Made by a program: the position numbers and the translations under genes
Source: Tranquillimonas alkanivorans
Lineage (GTDB): Bacteria; Pseudomonadota; Alphaproteobacteria; Rhodobacterales; Rhodobacteraceae
Length of the DNA: 64,000 bases
Assembly (NCBI RefSeq): GCF_900115595.1
Contig: NZ_FOXA01000008.1
Location: forward strand, 1 to 64,000
Direction: 5' to 3'
The notes under the pieces: generated by a model
What the model saw: only the letters and a program-made list of their open reading frames with translations
What the model was told of the DNA's origin: nothing
Database searches by the model: none
Part shown: positions 25,323 to 34,798 of the stretch, piece after piece
Position numbering within the stretch: position 1 is the stretch's first letter
Layout: each line of letters starts with the position of its first letter

Positions 25323-25955
25323 TCAGTCCTCGTCGAACATTTCCGGCTGCGCATCGGCCTCGACTTCACGTCCCGGCGGCGGGCGGTTGTCGAGCAAGCC
25401 GGCGGCGCGCAACTCCTTCAGCCCCGGCAGGTCGCGCGCGCTTTCCAGCCCGAAATGATCGAGGAAGGTCTGCGTGACAACATAGGTCACCGGGCGGCCC
25501 GGCGTCATCCGGCGGCGGCCAAAGCGGATCCATTCCAGCTCGAGCAACTGGTCGACGGTGCCGCGCGAGACCGAGACGCCGCGGATCTCCTCGATCTCGG
25601 CTCGGGTTACGGGCTGGTGATACGCGACGATCGCCAGCGTTTCGATCGCGGCGCGGGACAGTTTGCGCGTCTCGACCGTTTCCTTCTGCATCAGGTGGCC
25701 CAGGTCGGGAGCTGTGCGGATTGCCCAGGCCTCGCCCACCTTGACCACGCGCACGCCACGGCCCTCGTAGCGATAACGCAGTTCCTCGAGCGCGTGCTCG
25801 GCTTCGCAGCCATGCGGCATCCGGGCGTTCAGTTCAGCCACCGTCACCGGCTCGGCCGAAGCGAACAGGATGGCTTCGACCATGCGCTCCTGCTCGGCCA
25901 GTGGCGGAGCTTCGAACAAGCGTTCCTGCGGCGGGTTTTCCATTATGTCAGACAT
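25323..25955 (-). CDS. scpB: Segregation and condensation protein ScpB
   Basis: ScpB is the winged-helix kite subunit of the SMC-ScpAB condensin that organises and segregates chromosomes. The 210-residue protein has the two winged-helix halves (MVEAILFASAEPVTVAEL and KLSRAAIETLAIVAYHQPVTRAEIEEIRGVSV) and the GRRMTPGRPVTYVVTQTFLDHFGL region characteristic of ScpB. Its start overlaps scpA by 8 bases, consistent with stoichiometric production. Confidence 0.95.
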   Translation of the reverse strand: MSDIMENPPQERLFEAPPLAEQERMVEAILFASAEPVTVAELNARMPHGCEAEHALEELRYRYEGRGVRVVKVGEAWAIRTAPDLGHLMQKETVETRKLSRAAIETLAIVAYHQPVTRAEIEEIRGVSVSRGTVDQLLELEWIRFGRRRMTPGRPVTYVVTQTFLDHFGLESARDLPGLKELRAAGLLDNRPPPGREVEADAQPEMFDED

Positions 25956-26742
25956 TTGCCGTCCTCTTGCGGATCTGGATCGGCGCGAAGGTTTCGCCCT
26001 GCCGCAGTTCCACGTGCCCCGCCTTCACCAGTTCGAGAGACGCCGCGAAATGCGCCGCGGCCGCCGAACGGCGGCGCTCGGGGTCGACCTCCCATCCCTC
26101 CGGCATGTAGCTGGAAAGGTCGGTCCATTCCCCGGCAAAGCCGATGAGGTGGCGCATCCGGTCCAGCGCCTGTTCCATCGTCATCACCTTGTCGCGGTCC
26201 ATGACGAAGGGCCGAAACTCGTCCTTCGTGCGAATGCGGGCGTAGGCCTGCATCAGGTCCAGAAGCGTCGCGGTGTAGCGCACTTGGCGCACCCGCTCCA
26301 CGTCCTCGGGAATGCCGCGAGCGAAAACGTCGCGACCGAGCTGGTCGCGCGCCATGAGCTGCGCCGCAGCTTCGCGCATTGCCTGCAGACGTTCGAGCTG
26401 GAACGCCAGATGCGCGGCCAGTTCTTCGCCCGACGGGCCTTCGTCTTTCGGGTCCGGCGGCAGCAGGAGGCGCGACTTGAGGAATGCCAGCCACGCGGCC
26501 ATCACAAGGTAGTCGGCGGCGAGCTCGATGCGCAGTTCCTTCGCGCGCTCGACGAAAGCCAGGTATTGCCGCGCCAGTGCCAGAACCGAGATCTGGCGCA
26601 GGTCCACCTTCTGCGTTCGGCCCAGCGTCAGAAGCAGGTCGAGCGGACCTTCAAAGCCGTCGAGCTCGACGATCAGCGCCTCGGCCGCCACCCGCTCGGC
26701 GACGGCGGTGTTCAAATGTTCGACGTTTCCGGTATCGGGCAT
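25948..26742 (-). CDS. scpA: Segregation and condensation protein ScpA
   Basis: ScpA is the kleisin that bridges SMC heads. The 264-residue product opens the conserved domain with LDGFEGPLDLLLTLGRTQKVDLRQISVLALARQY and continues with ELAADYLVMAAWLAFLKSRLLLP, both signature stretches. The C-terminal winged-helix end (VELRQGETFAPIQIRK) fits. It starts at ATG 26742, overlapping the nagZ stop by one base (TGATG). Confidence 0.96.
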   Translation of the reverse strand: MPDTGNVEHLNTAVAERVAAEALIVELDGFEGPLDLLLTLGRTQKVDLRQISVLALARQYLAFVERAKELRIELAADYLVMAAWLAFLKSRLLLPPDPKDEGPSGEELAAHLAFQLERLQAMREAAAQLMARDQLGRDVFARGIPEDVERVRQVRYTATLLDLMQAYARIRTKDEFRPFVMDRDKVMTMEQALDRMRHLIGFAGEWTDLSSYMPEGWEVDPERRRSAAAAHFAASLELVKAGHVELRQGETFAPIQIRKRTANV

Positions 26743-27743
26743 CAGGCGCCCCCTTCCAGCAGCGCGGCGAGTTCGGCCTCGGCCTCGGCCGCATCAAATG
26801 GCTGCGCTGCCGCGCGGGCGGCGAGGGCGCGGTCGGCACGCGCCTGCGCCCGCGGCGTCATGCGCCCAGCCTCGGCCACGACGGCTTCCATCTCGGCCAT
26901 TTCGCCGTTGCAGTGCAGGATGACGTCGCAGCCCGCGTCGAGCGACAGGCGCGAGCGCTCCGCGATGCTGCCGCCGAGCGCCTCCATCGAGATGTCGTCC
27001 GTCATCAACAGGCCGTCGAAGCCGATCCGGTCGCGGATCAGGCGGATTACGTATGACGATTGCGTGGCCGGCCGGTCGTCGAGCGCCGCGTAGGTGATGT
27101 GCGCGGTCATGCCCAGTGGCAGGTCGTTCAAGGCCCGGAACGGCGCGAAATCCACCGCCTCGAGCTCTTCGCGCGATGCCTCCACCACCGGCAGCCCCAG
27201 GTGGCTGTCCACCTCGCCGCGCCCGTGCCCCGGGATGTGCTTGAGCACCGGCAGGACACCGCCAGCCGCCATGCCGTCGGTGATGGCGCGGCTTGCGGCA
27301 ATCACGGCCTCGGGCGTGTCGCCGTAGCAGCGGTTCTTCAGGAACGGGTGGGTCAGGTCGCAGGCCACGTCGGAGAGCGGCGCGCAGTTCACGTCGATGC
27401 CGACGTCGCGCAACTCCTCGGCGATCAGCCGGCCGCGCAGATACATGGACCGCGCCGCACCCTCGCCCGCCTGCCGTACCTGGTCGAGCGGCGGGAGCCA
27501 CGCGCGCCAGTACGGCGGGCCGAGGCGCTGGACGCGCCCGCCCTCCTGGTCGATCAGGATCGGCGCGTCACGCCCCACGGCCTCGCGCAGTTCACCGGTC
27601 AGGCGGCGCAGTTGCTCCGGGTGCGCGATGTTGCGCGCGAAGACGATGAAGCCCCAAGGGTCGGCCTGAGCGAAAAAGGCGCGCTCGGAGGCGGAGAGGC
27701 TCAGCCCCTCCGGCGCCAGGATATGCGCCCCCTGCCCGGCCAA
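26742..27743 (-). CDS. nagZ: Beta-N-acetylhexosaminidase NagZ
   Basis: NagZ (GH3) removes N-acetylglucosamine from muropeptides in the cytoplasm during wall recycling. The 333-residue protein has LIDQEGGRVQRLGPP, the catalytic KHIPGHGRGEVDSHLGLP segment and LLMTDDISMEALGG, which carries the GH3 aspartate nucleophile. The start is a TTG at 27743 that abuts the TGA of the SPOR gene with no gap; no better in-frame start precedes the conserved region. It lies between the SPOR gene and scpA. Confidence 0.94.
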   Translation of the reverse strand: MAGQGAHILAPEGLSLSASERAFFAQADPWGFIVFARNIAHPEQLRRLTGELREAVGRDAPILIDQEGGRVQRLGPPYWRAWLPPLDQVRQAGEGAARSMYLRGRLIAEELRDVGIDVNCAPLSDVACDLTHPFLKNRCYGDTPEAVIAASRAITDGMAAGGVLPVLKHIPGHGRGEVDSHLGLPVVEASREELEAVDFAPFRALNDLPLGMTAHITYAALDDRPATQSSYVIRLIRDRIGFDGLLMTDDISMEALGGSIAERSRLSLDAGCDVILHCNGEMAEMEAVVAEAGRMTPRAQARADRALAARAAAQPFDAAEAEAELAALLEGGA

Positions 27744-28832
27744 TCAGCGCACCACGACCGGGATGCAGTCGGCCTGCTTGGCCACCAGTGCCGAACAGAA
27801 GCGGCGCGCGTCGCTCAAGTCCTCGAAGCCCACGGCGCGCAGACGATAGAAGATGCGCCCGCCGCTTTCGGCCCGCTGCACGAGGCGGCGCTTGCCGGCG
27901 AAGTATTCGCTGAACCGCCCGCCGATGCGATCCCATTGCTCGCGTGCGACCTCGGCGCTTTCGAACGCGCCCAACTGCACCAGCCGCGTGCCTTGCGTGA
28001 TCTCGTCCGGCGACACCTCGATGTCGGCGGGCGCGGCGCTGACCGGCTCGATCGATTGCGGCGCGGCGAGCGAGGCGCGCACCAGAAGGTCATCTGGCCG
28101 GATGGCCGGGCGCGGCGAACGGATGATGCCCAGCCCGTCGCGGCGGGCGGTCTGCACGCGCACCTCGACCTCGGGGTCCGCGAGCGGGTCGACGCCCTGC
28201 GTGACCGCCTCGGCGAGCGCCAGCGCGGCGGCCTGCGGATCGTCACCGCTCGAAAGCCCCAGCGCCTCGGCCACGGCGCGATCGGTGGCCAGCGCATCCT
28301 CGGGCGCATCGGCAATCGGTGTTTCGTCGGCTGGCACGGCGGCGTCGAGCGGTTCGTCCACGATATCCGCGGGCGCGGCCGAGGCGAGCGTCGTCTCCTG
28401 CGACTGCTGCTCGAGCTTCAGCTCGTCCTGCTCGAACGGCGTCAGTTCAGGCTCTTTCGGACCGTCTTCGGCGTCGGCCACGAGATCGGGAACCGGCTTG
28501 TCCTCGGCCGCCAGCTCGACCGGCTTGGGCGCCAGCATCACCTGCTCGGCCGGGCCGCCGGCGATGCCGACCGCCGCCACCTCGTTCACGGCGAGCCCCT
28601 GGTGTTCGGCCAGTTCGCCACCCGGCTCGTCGGGCGCGATGCGGATCGGCCCTTCCAGCGCACGGACCACCGGAACCCCGGTGACGTCGCGCACCAGAAG
28701 CTTGTAGCTCCACGTTCCCAGCCCCGCGATCAGGGCCAGCGACAGCAACCCGCCGGTCCAGTTGACCAGCCCCGTCATCGTGCGCCCGCGTCCGCCGGAC
28801 TCGTTCATGTCGTCGAAGTCGATATCCGCCAT
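27744..28832 (-). CDS. SPOR-domain membrane protein
   Basis: The 362-residue protein has a short cytoplasmic start, one membrane segment (LLSLALIAGLGTWSYKLLV, about residues 28-46), a long acidic Ala/Glu/Pro periplasmic linker, and a C-terminal SPOR domain (RLVQLGAFESAEVAREQWDRI to YRLRAVGFEDLSDARRFC). SPOR domains bind denuded peptidoglycan at division sites, so a septal role is likely. ATG 28832 after GAGGCAGG is preferred to the GTG at 28844. It lies between argS and nagZ, a usual order in Rhodobacteraceae. Confidence 0.88.
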   Translation of the reverse strand: MADIDFDDMNESGGRGRTMTGLVNWTGGLLSLALIAGLGTWSYKLLVRDVTGVPVVRALEGPIRIAPDEPGGELAEHQGLAVNEVAAVGIAGGPAEQVMLAPKPVELAAEDKPVPDLVADAEDGPKEPELTPFEQDELKLEQQSQETTLASAAPADIVDEPLDAAVPADETPIADAPEDALATDRAVAEALGLSSGDDPQAAALALAEAVTQGVDPLADPEVEVRVQTARRDGLGIIRSPRPAIRPDDLLVRASLAAPQSIEPVSAAPADIEVSPDEITQGTRLVQLGAFESAEVAREQWDRIGGRFSEYFAGKRRLVQRAESGGRIFYRLRAVGFEDLSDARRFCSALVAKQADCIPVVVR

Positions 28833-28921
28833 GTCCTGCCTCACTGCCCCGGCCGGCGGCGCGATCGCGCGCCGGCTCGTCTGCCTGCTCGTCTGCCTCC
28901 GGCCGGGGCGCTTGGTTCAGG

Positions 28922-30646
28922 TCAGCGCATTTCCTCGACCGGGGTCACGCCGAGAATACCAAGACCGGCCGAAATAACAACGGCAACGGCCCGCGGCAGC
29001 GCCATTTTCCCGGCCGAGGCCGCGGCGTCGTCCTCTTGCAGGAAGCGCAGCGACGGATCGTCGTTGCCCTTGTTCCAGAGCGCGTGGAAGGCGCTGGCGA
29101 GGTCGTAGAGGTAGAAGGCCACGCGGTGGGGTTCGTGGTTGCGCGCCGCGATCTCGACCAGGCGCGGCCACTCGGCCAGCGCCTTGGCCACCGCGACCTC
29201 GGCCTCGTCGCGCAGTTGCGGGGTGTCCGACGGCGACACGCCCGCCGCCTCGGCCTTGCGCAGGACCGAGCGGATCCGGGCGTGCGCGTACTGCACGTAG
29301 AAGACCGGGTTGTCCTTCGACTGCTCGAGCACCTTGTCGAAGTCGAAGTCCAGCGGCGCGTCGTTCTTGCGCGTGAGCATGTGGAAGCGCGTCACATCCG
29401 GGCCGACCTGGTCGACCACGTCGCGTAGGGTCACGAAGGTACCCGCGCGCTTCGACATCTTGAACGGCTCGCCGTTCTTGTAGAGCTTGACGAGCTGCGT
29501 GAGCTTGACGTCGAGCGGCACGCGGCCGTCCGACAGCGCGCTGACGGCGGCCTTCATCCGCTTTACGTAGCCGCCGTGGTCGGCGCCGAAGACGTCGATC
29601 AGCTCGTCATAGCCGCGCTCGATCTTGTCGTAGTGATAGGCGATGTCGGGCGCGAAATAGGTCCACGATCCGTCAGACTTCTTCACCGGGCGGTCCACGT
29701 CGTCGCCATGCGCGGTCGAGCGGAACAGCGTCTGCTCGCGCGGCTCCCAGTCCTCGGGCACCTTGCCCTTGGGCGGCTCGAGCACGCCTTCGTAGATCAG
29801 GCCCTTCGCCGCGAGCGAGTCCAGCGCCGCCTCGATCCGGCCGGTGCCGTAAAGCGACTTCTCCGAGAAGAAGCGATCCATCTCGACCCCCAGCGCGGCG
29901 AGGTCGGCGCGGATCATGTCCATCATCGCCTCGGTGGCGAAGCTGCGCACCTCGTCCAGCCAGACGGACTCGGGTTGGCCCACGAAGGCGTCGCCGTGAA
30001 CCTGTTTCAGCCGCTCGCCCACCTCGATCAGGTAGTCGCCGGGATAGGTCCCGTCCTCGAACGCCACCTCCTGTCCGTGAGCCTCCAGGTAGCGGAGATA
30101 GACCGACCGCGCGAGGACATCGACCTGCGCGCCGCCGTCGTTGATGTAGTATTCCCGCGTGACGTCGTAGCCCGCGTAGTCCAGCAGCGACGCCAGCGCG
30201 TCGCCGAAGACCGCGCCGCGCGTATGGCCCACGTGCAGCGGCCCGGTCGGGTTGGCCGAAACGTACTCGACGTTCACCCGCCGCTCCTGCCCCATGTCGG
30301 ACCGCCCATAGGCCGCGCCCTCGGCCAGGATCTCCTCGACAACGCCCTGCCAGACGGATGCCGCGAGACGAAGGTTCAGGAAGCCGGGCCCCGCAACCTC
30401 GGCCACGTCGATCCGGTCGTCGCCCGCAAGCTTGCCGGCCAGAGCATCGGCGATGTCGCGCGGCTTGAGGCCCGAAGGCTTGGCCAGCACCATCGCCGCG
30501 TTCGTCGCCATGTCGCCGTGCGCGGGATCGCGTGGCGGCTCGACCGTGACGTTGTCGTAGGGCAGACCGTCGGGCAGCGTTCCCTCCGCGGCCAGCGTGT
30601 CGAGCGCCTCGGTCACGAGCGTGCGGATGTCGGAGAAAAGGTTCAT
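28922..30646 (-). CDS. argS: Arginyl-tRNA synthetase
   Basis: ArgRS charges tRNA-Arg. The 574-residue class I enzyme has the N-terminal Arg_tRNA_synt_N domain and the HIGH-type motif [20 protein letters not shown]. The catalytic core follows, then [16 protein letters not shown] (KMSK motif) and the alpha-helical anticodon-binding domain ([14 protein letters not shown] onward). It begins at ATG 30646 after AGGACG. It heads the run argS, SPOR, nagZ, scpA, scpB. Confidence 0.97.
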   Translation of the reverse strand: MNLFSDIRTLVTEALDTLAAEGTLPDGLPYDNVTVEPPRDPAHGDMATNAAMVLAKPSGLKPRDIADALAGKLAGDDRIDVAEVAGPGFLNLRLAASVWQGVVEEILAEGAAYGRSDMGQERRVNVEYVSANPTGPLHVGHTRGAVFGDALASLLDYAGYDVTREYYINDGGAQVDVLARSVYLRYLEAHGQEVAFEDGTYPGDYLIEVGERLKQVHGDAFVGQPESVWLDEVRSFATEAMMDMIRADLAALGVEMDRFFSEKSLYGTGRIEAALDSLAAKGLIYEGVLEPPKGKVPEDWEPREQTLFRSTAHGDDVDRPVKKSDGSWTYFAPDIAYHYDKIERGYDELIDVFGADHGGYVKRMKAAVSALSDGRVPLDVKLTQLVKLYKNGEPFKMSKRAGTFVTLRDVVDQVGPDVTRFHMLTRKNDAPLDFDFDKVLEQSKDNPVFYVQYAHARIRSVLRKAEAAGVSPSDTPQLRDEAEVAVAKALAEWPRLVEIAARNHEPHRVAFYLYDLASAFHALWNKGNDDPSLRFLQEDDAAASAGKMALPRAVAVVISAGLGILGVTPVEEMR

Positions 30647-30753
30647 GCGGCGTCCTGTGGTGCTTGGGCAGCCGCGGGTTTACCACTTGGCGCGGGCGCG
30701 TCAATCGAGGCGGCGTCCGGTCGCGGCGCGCCTTCGGCGCACGTCTGTGCGTT

Positions 30754-30818
30754 CAGGGGGCTCTGCCCCCGTCCGCCTGCGGCGGACTCCCCCGGGATAT
30801 TTCAGGACCGAAGATGGG
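30754..30818 (+). repeat. Hairpin-rich intergenic repeat, copy A
   Basis: Two consecutive hairpins, GGGGGC-TCT-GCCCCC (30756-30770) and GTCCGCC-TGC-GGCGGAC (30771-30787), are followed by CCCCCGGGATATTT and GGACCGAAGATGG. The same plan recurs at 40475, 45592 and 54731. Here it lies between the antiporter stop and the argS start. Confidence 0.8.
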
Positions 30819-30855
30819 AGCCGCCCTTGGGATAGATGGGAGCCGCCCTTGGGAT
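30813..30855 (+). repeat. Perfect 21-bp tandem duplication
   Basis: The 21-base unit beginning GATGGGAGCCGCCC occurs at 30813-30833 and again at 30835-30855, a period of 22 bases. The second copy reaches the last base of the antiporter stop codon (minus strand). The first overlaps the end of intergenic repeat copy A. Confidence 0.9.
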
Positions 30856-32684
30856 CAGGCGGCCTTGCGCTTGTTGTCGTCCTCGGGCGGGAGCATCGAG
30901 ACGAGGCGGGTGCCGGGGTGGGGTTTCAGGTCGTCCTCCTGCTCGGGCGAGACGAAGGCGAAGACACCGTCTTCGTCGATGCTGCCCAGAAGGACGGCGT
31001 GGGGGCGCTTCTCGCGCCATTCCTCGAGCCCGTATTCCTCGGTCAGGCGCGTCACGCGGAAGCGCCAGCCCTGCCACATGCGCCGGTTGAGCTCGCGATA
31101 GGTCGCCCCGTCGCCGAAGGGCCGGCCGCCCAGGGAGGCGGGCAGCTGGTAGCGCGAGCGCTCGCCCTTTTCGCGCGCCACCTGGTAGACGAATTCCCTC
31201 CCGAACTCGGGGCCGAGGTCGGTGGCGACGAGCGTGTTGTAGGCATCGTTGTCGGTGGCGGCGACGACGGTGCGGAAGCCCTGCACCTCGACCCGGTGCT
31301 CGGCAGCCTCGGACAGGATGTCGCCGAAGAAGATGCGGATGCCGGCCTCGCGCGCCGCGCGCAGGTGGCTGCGGTTGGCGTCGGCGATCAGGACCGGCAC
31401 CTCGGCGTCCTTCAGCGCCTCGGCCAGCCCCACCGTCCAGTGCGAGCCGCCGACGATCAGCACGCCCGGCGTCTCGGCCGCGGTCAGGCCCAGAAGGCGG
31501 GCGAAGGGGGCGAGCGTGAAGCCGTGCACCACCACCGACACGGTGACCAGCAGGAAGGCCAGCGGGCCGATCAGCGCGCCGTCGGCGACGCCGAGCTGTT
31601 GCAGCCGCTCGCCGAACAGGCCGGCCACCGCCACCAGCACCACCCCGCGCGGGCCCGTCAGCGCCACCAGCAGCCGTTCGCGCCAGGGCAGCTTGGTGAA
31701 GGTCAGCGCGACGAAGACCGTCAGCGGTCGCGCCACAAGGAGCACGATGGCCACGAAGAGGATGGCGCGCCAGTCGAGTTCCTCGAGCGCCGTGAAATCG
31801 AGCGAGGCGGCCAGCAGGATGAACACGCCCGAGACCAGCAGGATCGTCGCGTGCTCCTTGAAGCGGCGCAGTTCCTCGTAGGAGGGCAGGTTCGCGTTGG
31901 CGATCACCAGCCCCATCACCGTCACCGCCAGCAGGCCGCTTTCGTGCAGCACCGCGTCCGAGGCCGCGAACACGACCAGCAGCACCGCGAACAGCACCGG
32001 CACCTTCATGTATTCCGGCACCTTCGCCCGGCGGAACGCCCAGGCCAGGCCGAAGCCAGCCGCCGCGCCCAGGATCAGCGCGGTGCCGATGCCAAGCACC
32101 AGAGCGAAGATCGCGCTTTCGGCCTCGGTCGCGGTATAGGCGACGAGCACGTATTCGAAGGCAAGAACCGCCGCGAGCGCGCCCAGCGGGTCGTTGATGA
32201 TCGCCTCCCACTGCAGAAGGGCCCCCGGACGGCGGGCCAGCCGTGCCGTGCGCAGCATCGGCGCGATCACCGTGGGGCCGGTCACGATCATGATGCCGCC
32301 GAAGACGCTGGCGCTGGCCCAGCTGAGCCCGGCGCCCCAGCGCAGGCACAGCGCCGACAGCAGCCAGCCCAGCGGCGCCCCGATGAACACCAGCCGCCGC
32401 ACGCCCTCGGCCGCATCGCTGAGCGAGCGGAGGTTGAGCGACAGCCCGCCCTCGAACAGGATGACGGCGACGGCGAGCGAGATCATGGGCGTGGCCAGGG
32501 GCCCGATGTCGCGCGCGGGGTCGAACAGCCCGGTCGCCGGACCCGCGATCAGGCCCGCCGCCAGCATCAGCACGATCGCCGGCATCCTGAGCCGCCAGGC
32601 GATCCACTGCGCGCCCACCCCGAGCGCACCCACCAGCGCGAAGGCCGTCACCGGGCTCAACGCGCCCTCGCCCGCGATCGCCAT
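30855..32684 (-). CDS. CPA1-type cation:proton antiporter with TrkA-N domain
   Basis: The protein of about 609 residues exchanges Na+ or K+ for protons across the inner membrane. About the first 390 residues hold a dozen hydrophobic segments, including MPAIVLMLAAGLIAGPATGL and GVVLVAVAGLFGERL. A Rossmann TrkA-N nucleotide-binding domain follows (GVLIVGGSHWTVGLAEAL) with VVAATDNDAYN, and a TrkA-C-like end (FAFVSPEQEDDLKPHPGTRL). ATG 32684 has GGAAGG at the better distance; ATG 32690 is possible. Ion specificity cannot be read from the sequence. Confidence 0.88.
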   Translation of the reverse strand: MAIAGEGALSPVTAFALVGALGVGAQWIAWRLRMPAIVLMLAAGLIAGPATGLFDPARDIGPLATPMISLAVAVILFEGGLSLNLRSLSDAAEGVRRLVFIGAPLGWLLSALCLRWGAGLSWASASVFGGIMIVTGPTVIAPMLRTARLARRPGALLQWEAIINDPLGALAAVLAFEYVLVAYTATEAESAIFALVLGIGTALILGAAAGFGLAWAFRRAKVPEYMKVPVLFAVLLVVFAASDAVLHESGLLAVTVMGLVIANANLPSYEELRRFKEHATILLVSGVFILLAASLDFTALEELDWRAILFVAIVLLVARPLTVFVALTFTKLPWRERLLVALTGPRGVVLVAVAGLFGERLQQLGVADGALIGPLAFLLVTVSVVVHGFTLAPFARLLGLTAAETPGVLIVGGSHWTVGLAEALKDAEVPVLIADANRSHLRAAREAGIRIFFGDILSEAAEHRVEVQGFRTVVAATDNDAYNTLVATDLGPEFGREFVYQVAREKGERSRYQLPASLGGRPFGDGATYRELNRRMWQGWRFRVTRLTEEYGLEEWREKRPHAVLLGSIDEDGVFAFVSPEQEDDLKPHPGTRLVSMLPPEDDNKRKAA

Positions 32685-32817
32685 GTCCATCCCCTTCCGC
32701 AACACCTGCGTGCAGCTTCCGCAATGCCGCGTGCGCGCGCAAGGTTCCGCCGCCGGGCTTGCGCAAGTGCGGGCCGCACGTCACGCTGACGCAGCGGCAC
32801 TACAGGGAGGCGCCCCC

Positions 32818-34386
32818 GTGAGCGAACCCGACGCGCCCGGCTGGTGGCAGCACGGGATCATCTATCAGATCTATCCCCGCTCGTTTCAGGACAGCGACGG
32901 AGACGGCGTGGGCGATCTGTCCGGCATTGCCCGGCGGCTCGACCATCTCGTGGAGCTGGGCGTGGACGCGGTCTGGCTCTCACCCATCTTCCCCTCGCCC
33001 ATGGCCGATTTCGGCTACGATATCAGCGACTATACCGGGGTCGACCCGCTTTTCGGAACGCTCGACGACTTCGACGCGCTGGTGCGGGCGGTGCACGGGC
33101 GGGACATGCGGCTGTTGCTGGACCTCGTGCCCAGCCACACCTCGGACCAGCATCCATGGTTCCTGGACGCCCGGTCGGGGCGCACCGCCGACAAGCGAGA
33201 CTGGTATATCTGGCGCGACGCCGCGCCGGACGGCGGGCCGCCCAACAACTGGCTCAGCGAGTTCGGGGGGCCCGCCTGGACCTGGGACGAACCGACGGGG
33301 CAGTACTACCTGAGCATCTACCTGCCTGAGCAGCCGGCGCTGAACTGGCGCAACCCGCAGGTACGGGCGGCGATGTACGACGTGATGCGCTTCTGGTTCG
33401 ACCGGGGCGTGGACGGGTTCCGCGTGGACGCGGTGGCGCATCTGGCCCCCGACGACGCCTTTCGCGACAACCCGCCGAACCCCGACTGGCAGCCAGGCAT
33501 GGACCCGGCGCAGGCGGTATTCCGCATCTACACCCGCCATCAGGACGCGGGCTTCGACTACGTGCGCGAGATGCGGGCCGTGGCGGACGAGTATCCCGAG
33601 CGGGTTCTGGTGGGCGAAGCCTATGGCCCGCTCGAGGACATTATCCGCTATTACGGCGAGGCGCTCGACGGCTTCCACCTGCCCTTCAACTTCGAGCTTC
33701 TGGCCGCGCCGTGGGACGCCGGGCACATCGCCGACTACGCCGACACCTACGAAGCCGCCCTGCCCGACGGCGCGTGGCCGAACTGGGTGCTGGGCAACCA
33801 CGACCGCAGCCGCGTGGCCAGCCGCATCGGTCCGGCGCAGGCGCGGGTGGCGGCGCTGCTACTGCTCACGCTGCGCGGCACGCCCACGATCTATCAAGGC
33901 GACGAGCTGGGGCTGGAGGACACGCCCATTCCGCCCGACGCGGTGCAGGACCCGTGGGAGAGAAACGTGCCCGGCCAGGGCCTGGGCCGCGACCCGGTGC
34001 GCACGCCGATGATCTGGGAGGACGCGCCGAACTGCGGCTTCACCACCGGCGCACCGTGGCTGCCGATGCCAAAGGGTGCGAACGCCTCGGCGCAGGCGGC
34101 CGATCCCGGCTCGATGCTGTCGCTCCACCGCCGGATCATCGCCCTGCGCCGGGCCGAGCCGGCGCTGTCGGTGGGCGGCTACGAGAGGGTTTCGGCCGAG
34201 GACGGGGTCTTTACCTTTGCCCGCGCGCATGAGGGGCGCCGGCTGGTCGTGTCGCTCAACATGACGTCAAAGCCCCGGCCGCTGGAGGTCGAGGGGCGGT
34301 TGCTGCTCTCCACGCGGGCGGAAAGAACGGACATTTCCGATGGCGTGCTGGGGCCGAACGAGGGCGTGGTGATCGAGCCGGTTTGA
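32818..34386 (+). CDS. GH13 alpha-glucosidase (oligo-1,6-glucosidase type)
   Basis: The 522-residue enzyme hydrolyses alpha-glucosidic bonds of small oligosaccharides. GH13 regions are clear: IIYQIYPRSFQDSDGDGVGDL, DLVPSHTSDQHPWF (region I), GFRVDAVAHL (region II, nucleophile Asp), VLVGEAYG (acid/base Glu) and WVLGNHDRSR (region IV). A calcium-loop-like DSDGDGVGD is present. No signal peptide is evident, so it is cytoplasmic. The start is a GTG at 32818 preceded by CAGGGAGG with 7-base spacing. No sugar transporter or regulator lies beside it; the antiporter is divergent. Confidence 0.92.
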   Translation: MSEPDAPGWWQHGIIYQIYPRSFQDSDGDGVGDLSGIARRLDHLVELGVDAVWLSPIFPSPMADFGYDISDYTGVDPLFGTLDDFDALVRAVHGRDMRLLLDLVPSHTSDQHPWFLDARSGRTADKRDWYIWRDAAPDGGPPNNWLSEFGGPAWTWDEPTGQYYLSIYLPEQPALNWRNPQVRAAMYDVMRFWFDRGVDGFRVDAVAHLAPDDAFRDNPPNPDWQPGMDPAQAVFRIYTRHQDAGFDYVREMRAVADEYPERVLVGEAYGPLEDIIRYYGEALDGFHLPFNFELLAAPWDAGHIADYADTYEAALPDGAWPNWVLGNHDRSRVASRIGPAQARVAALLLLTLRGTPTIYQGDELGLEDTPIPPDAVQDPWERNVPGQGLGRDPVRTPMIWEDAPNCGFTTGAPWLPMPKGANASAQAADPGSMLSLHRRIIALRRAEPALSVGGYERVSAEDGVFTFARAHEGRRLVVSLNMTSKPRPLEVEGRLLLSTRAERTDISDGVLGPNEGVVIEPV

Positions 34387-34798
34387 CAAACAATGCTAGC
34401 GCGGAATCTAACCGACGGCGCCAGGCGGGCGCCAATCCGGTCCCGTTCGGCGGGCCGGCGCCTCGTCCAGCGATTGCGCCTCCCGCGCGACTTAAGGAAG
34501 AGGCGCTGGAGGCGTGAACCGTGGTCGAGCAGAATTGACGCTGGCAATCGGCCCCCGCCCGAAATCAAGCCGACGCGCCGAACGAGCGCCTGCCCGTCCC
34601 GGCGGGCTGGCGCTTTTGCCGCCGAAGCGCGTCGGACGGATGTTGCCCGGACTTGGCTGCCATAAAGCGCGCCGCCCTGTCGTTGCGGCGCCACCCCACG
34701 GGCAGGCGCGCGCCCGGCAGCGTCGGACGGCCGGGCGATTGGCGCGACATCGCCCGAAGGACTATCGCTTCACCGGGTGTGCCGGAGCGAGACCCGCC
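34387..34798. other. 412-base gap between the GH13 gene and dgt
   Basis: No convincing coding sequence is seen; open frames here lack ribosome binding sites and protein-like composition. The gap contains one strong hairpin (34585-34614) followed by TTTT and several GC-rich stretches. It separates convergent genes. Confidence 0.6.
34585..34618 (+). terminator. Possible intrinsic terminator downstream of the GH13 gene
   Basis: AGCGCC-T-GCCCG pairs with CGGGC-T-GGCGCT around a short loop (34585-34614), with a T-T mismatch, and the stem runs into TTTTG. It is 198 bases after the GH13 stop, which is rather distant. Confidence 0.5.

Noticed and set aside
30597-32789. Long plus-strand frame opposite the antiporter and argS start
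   Set aside because: Composition (His, Arg, Gln and Pro rich) is typical of antisense frames in GC-rich DNA; the opposite strand encodes obvious membrane helices.
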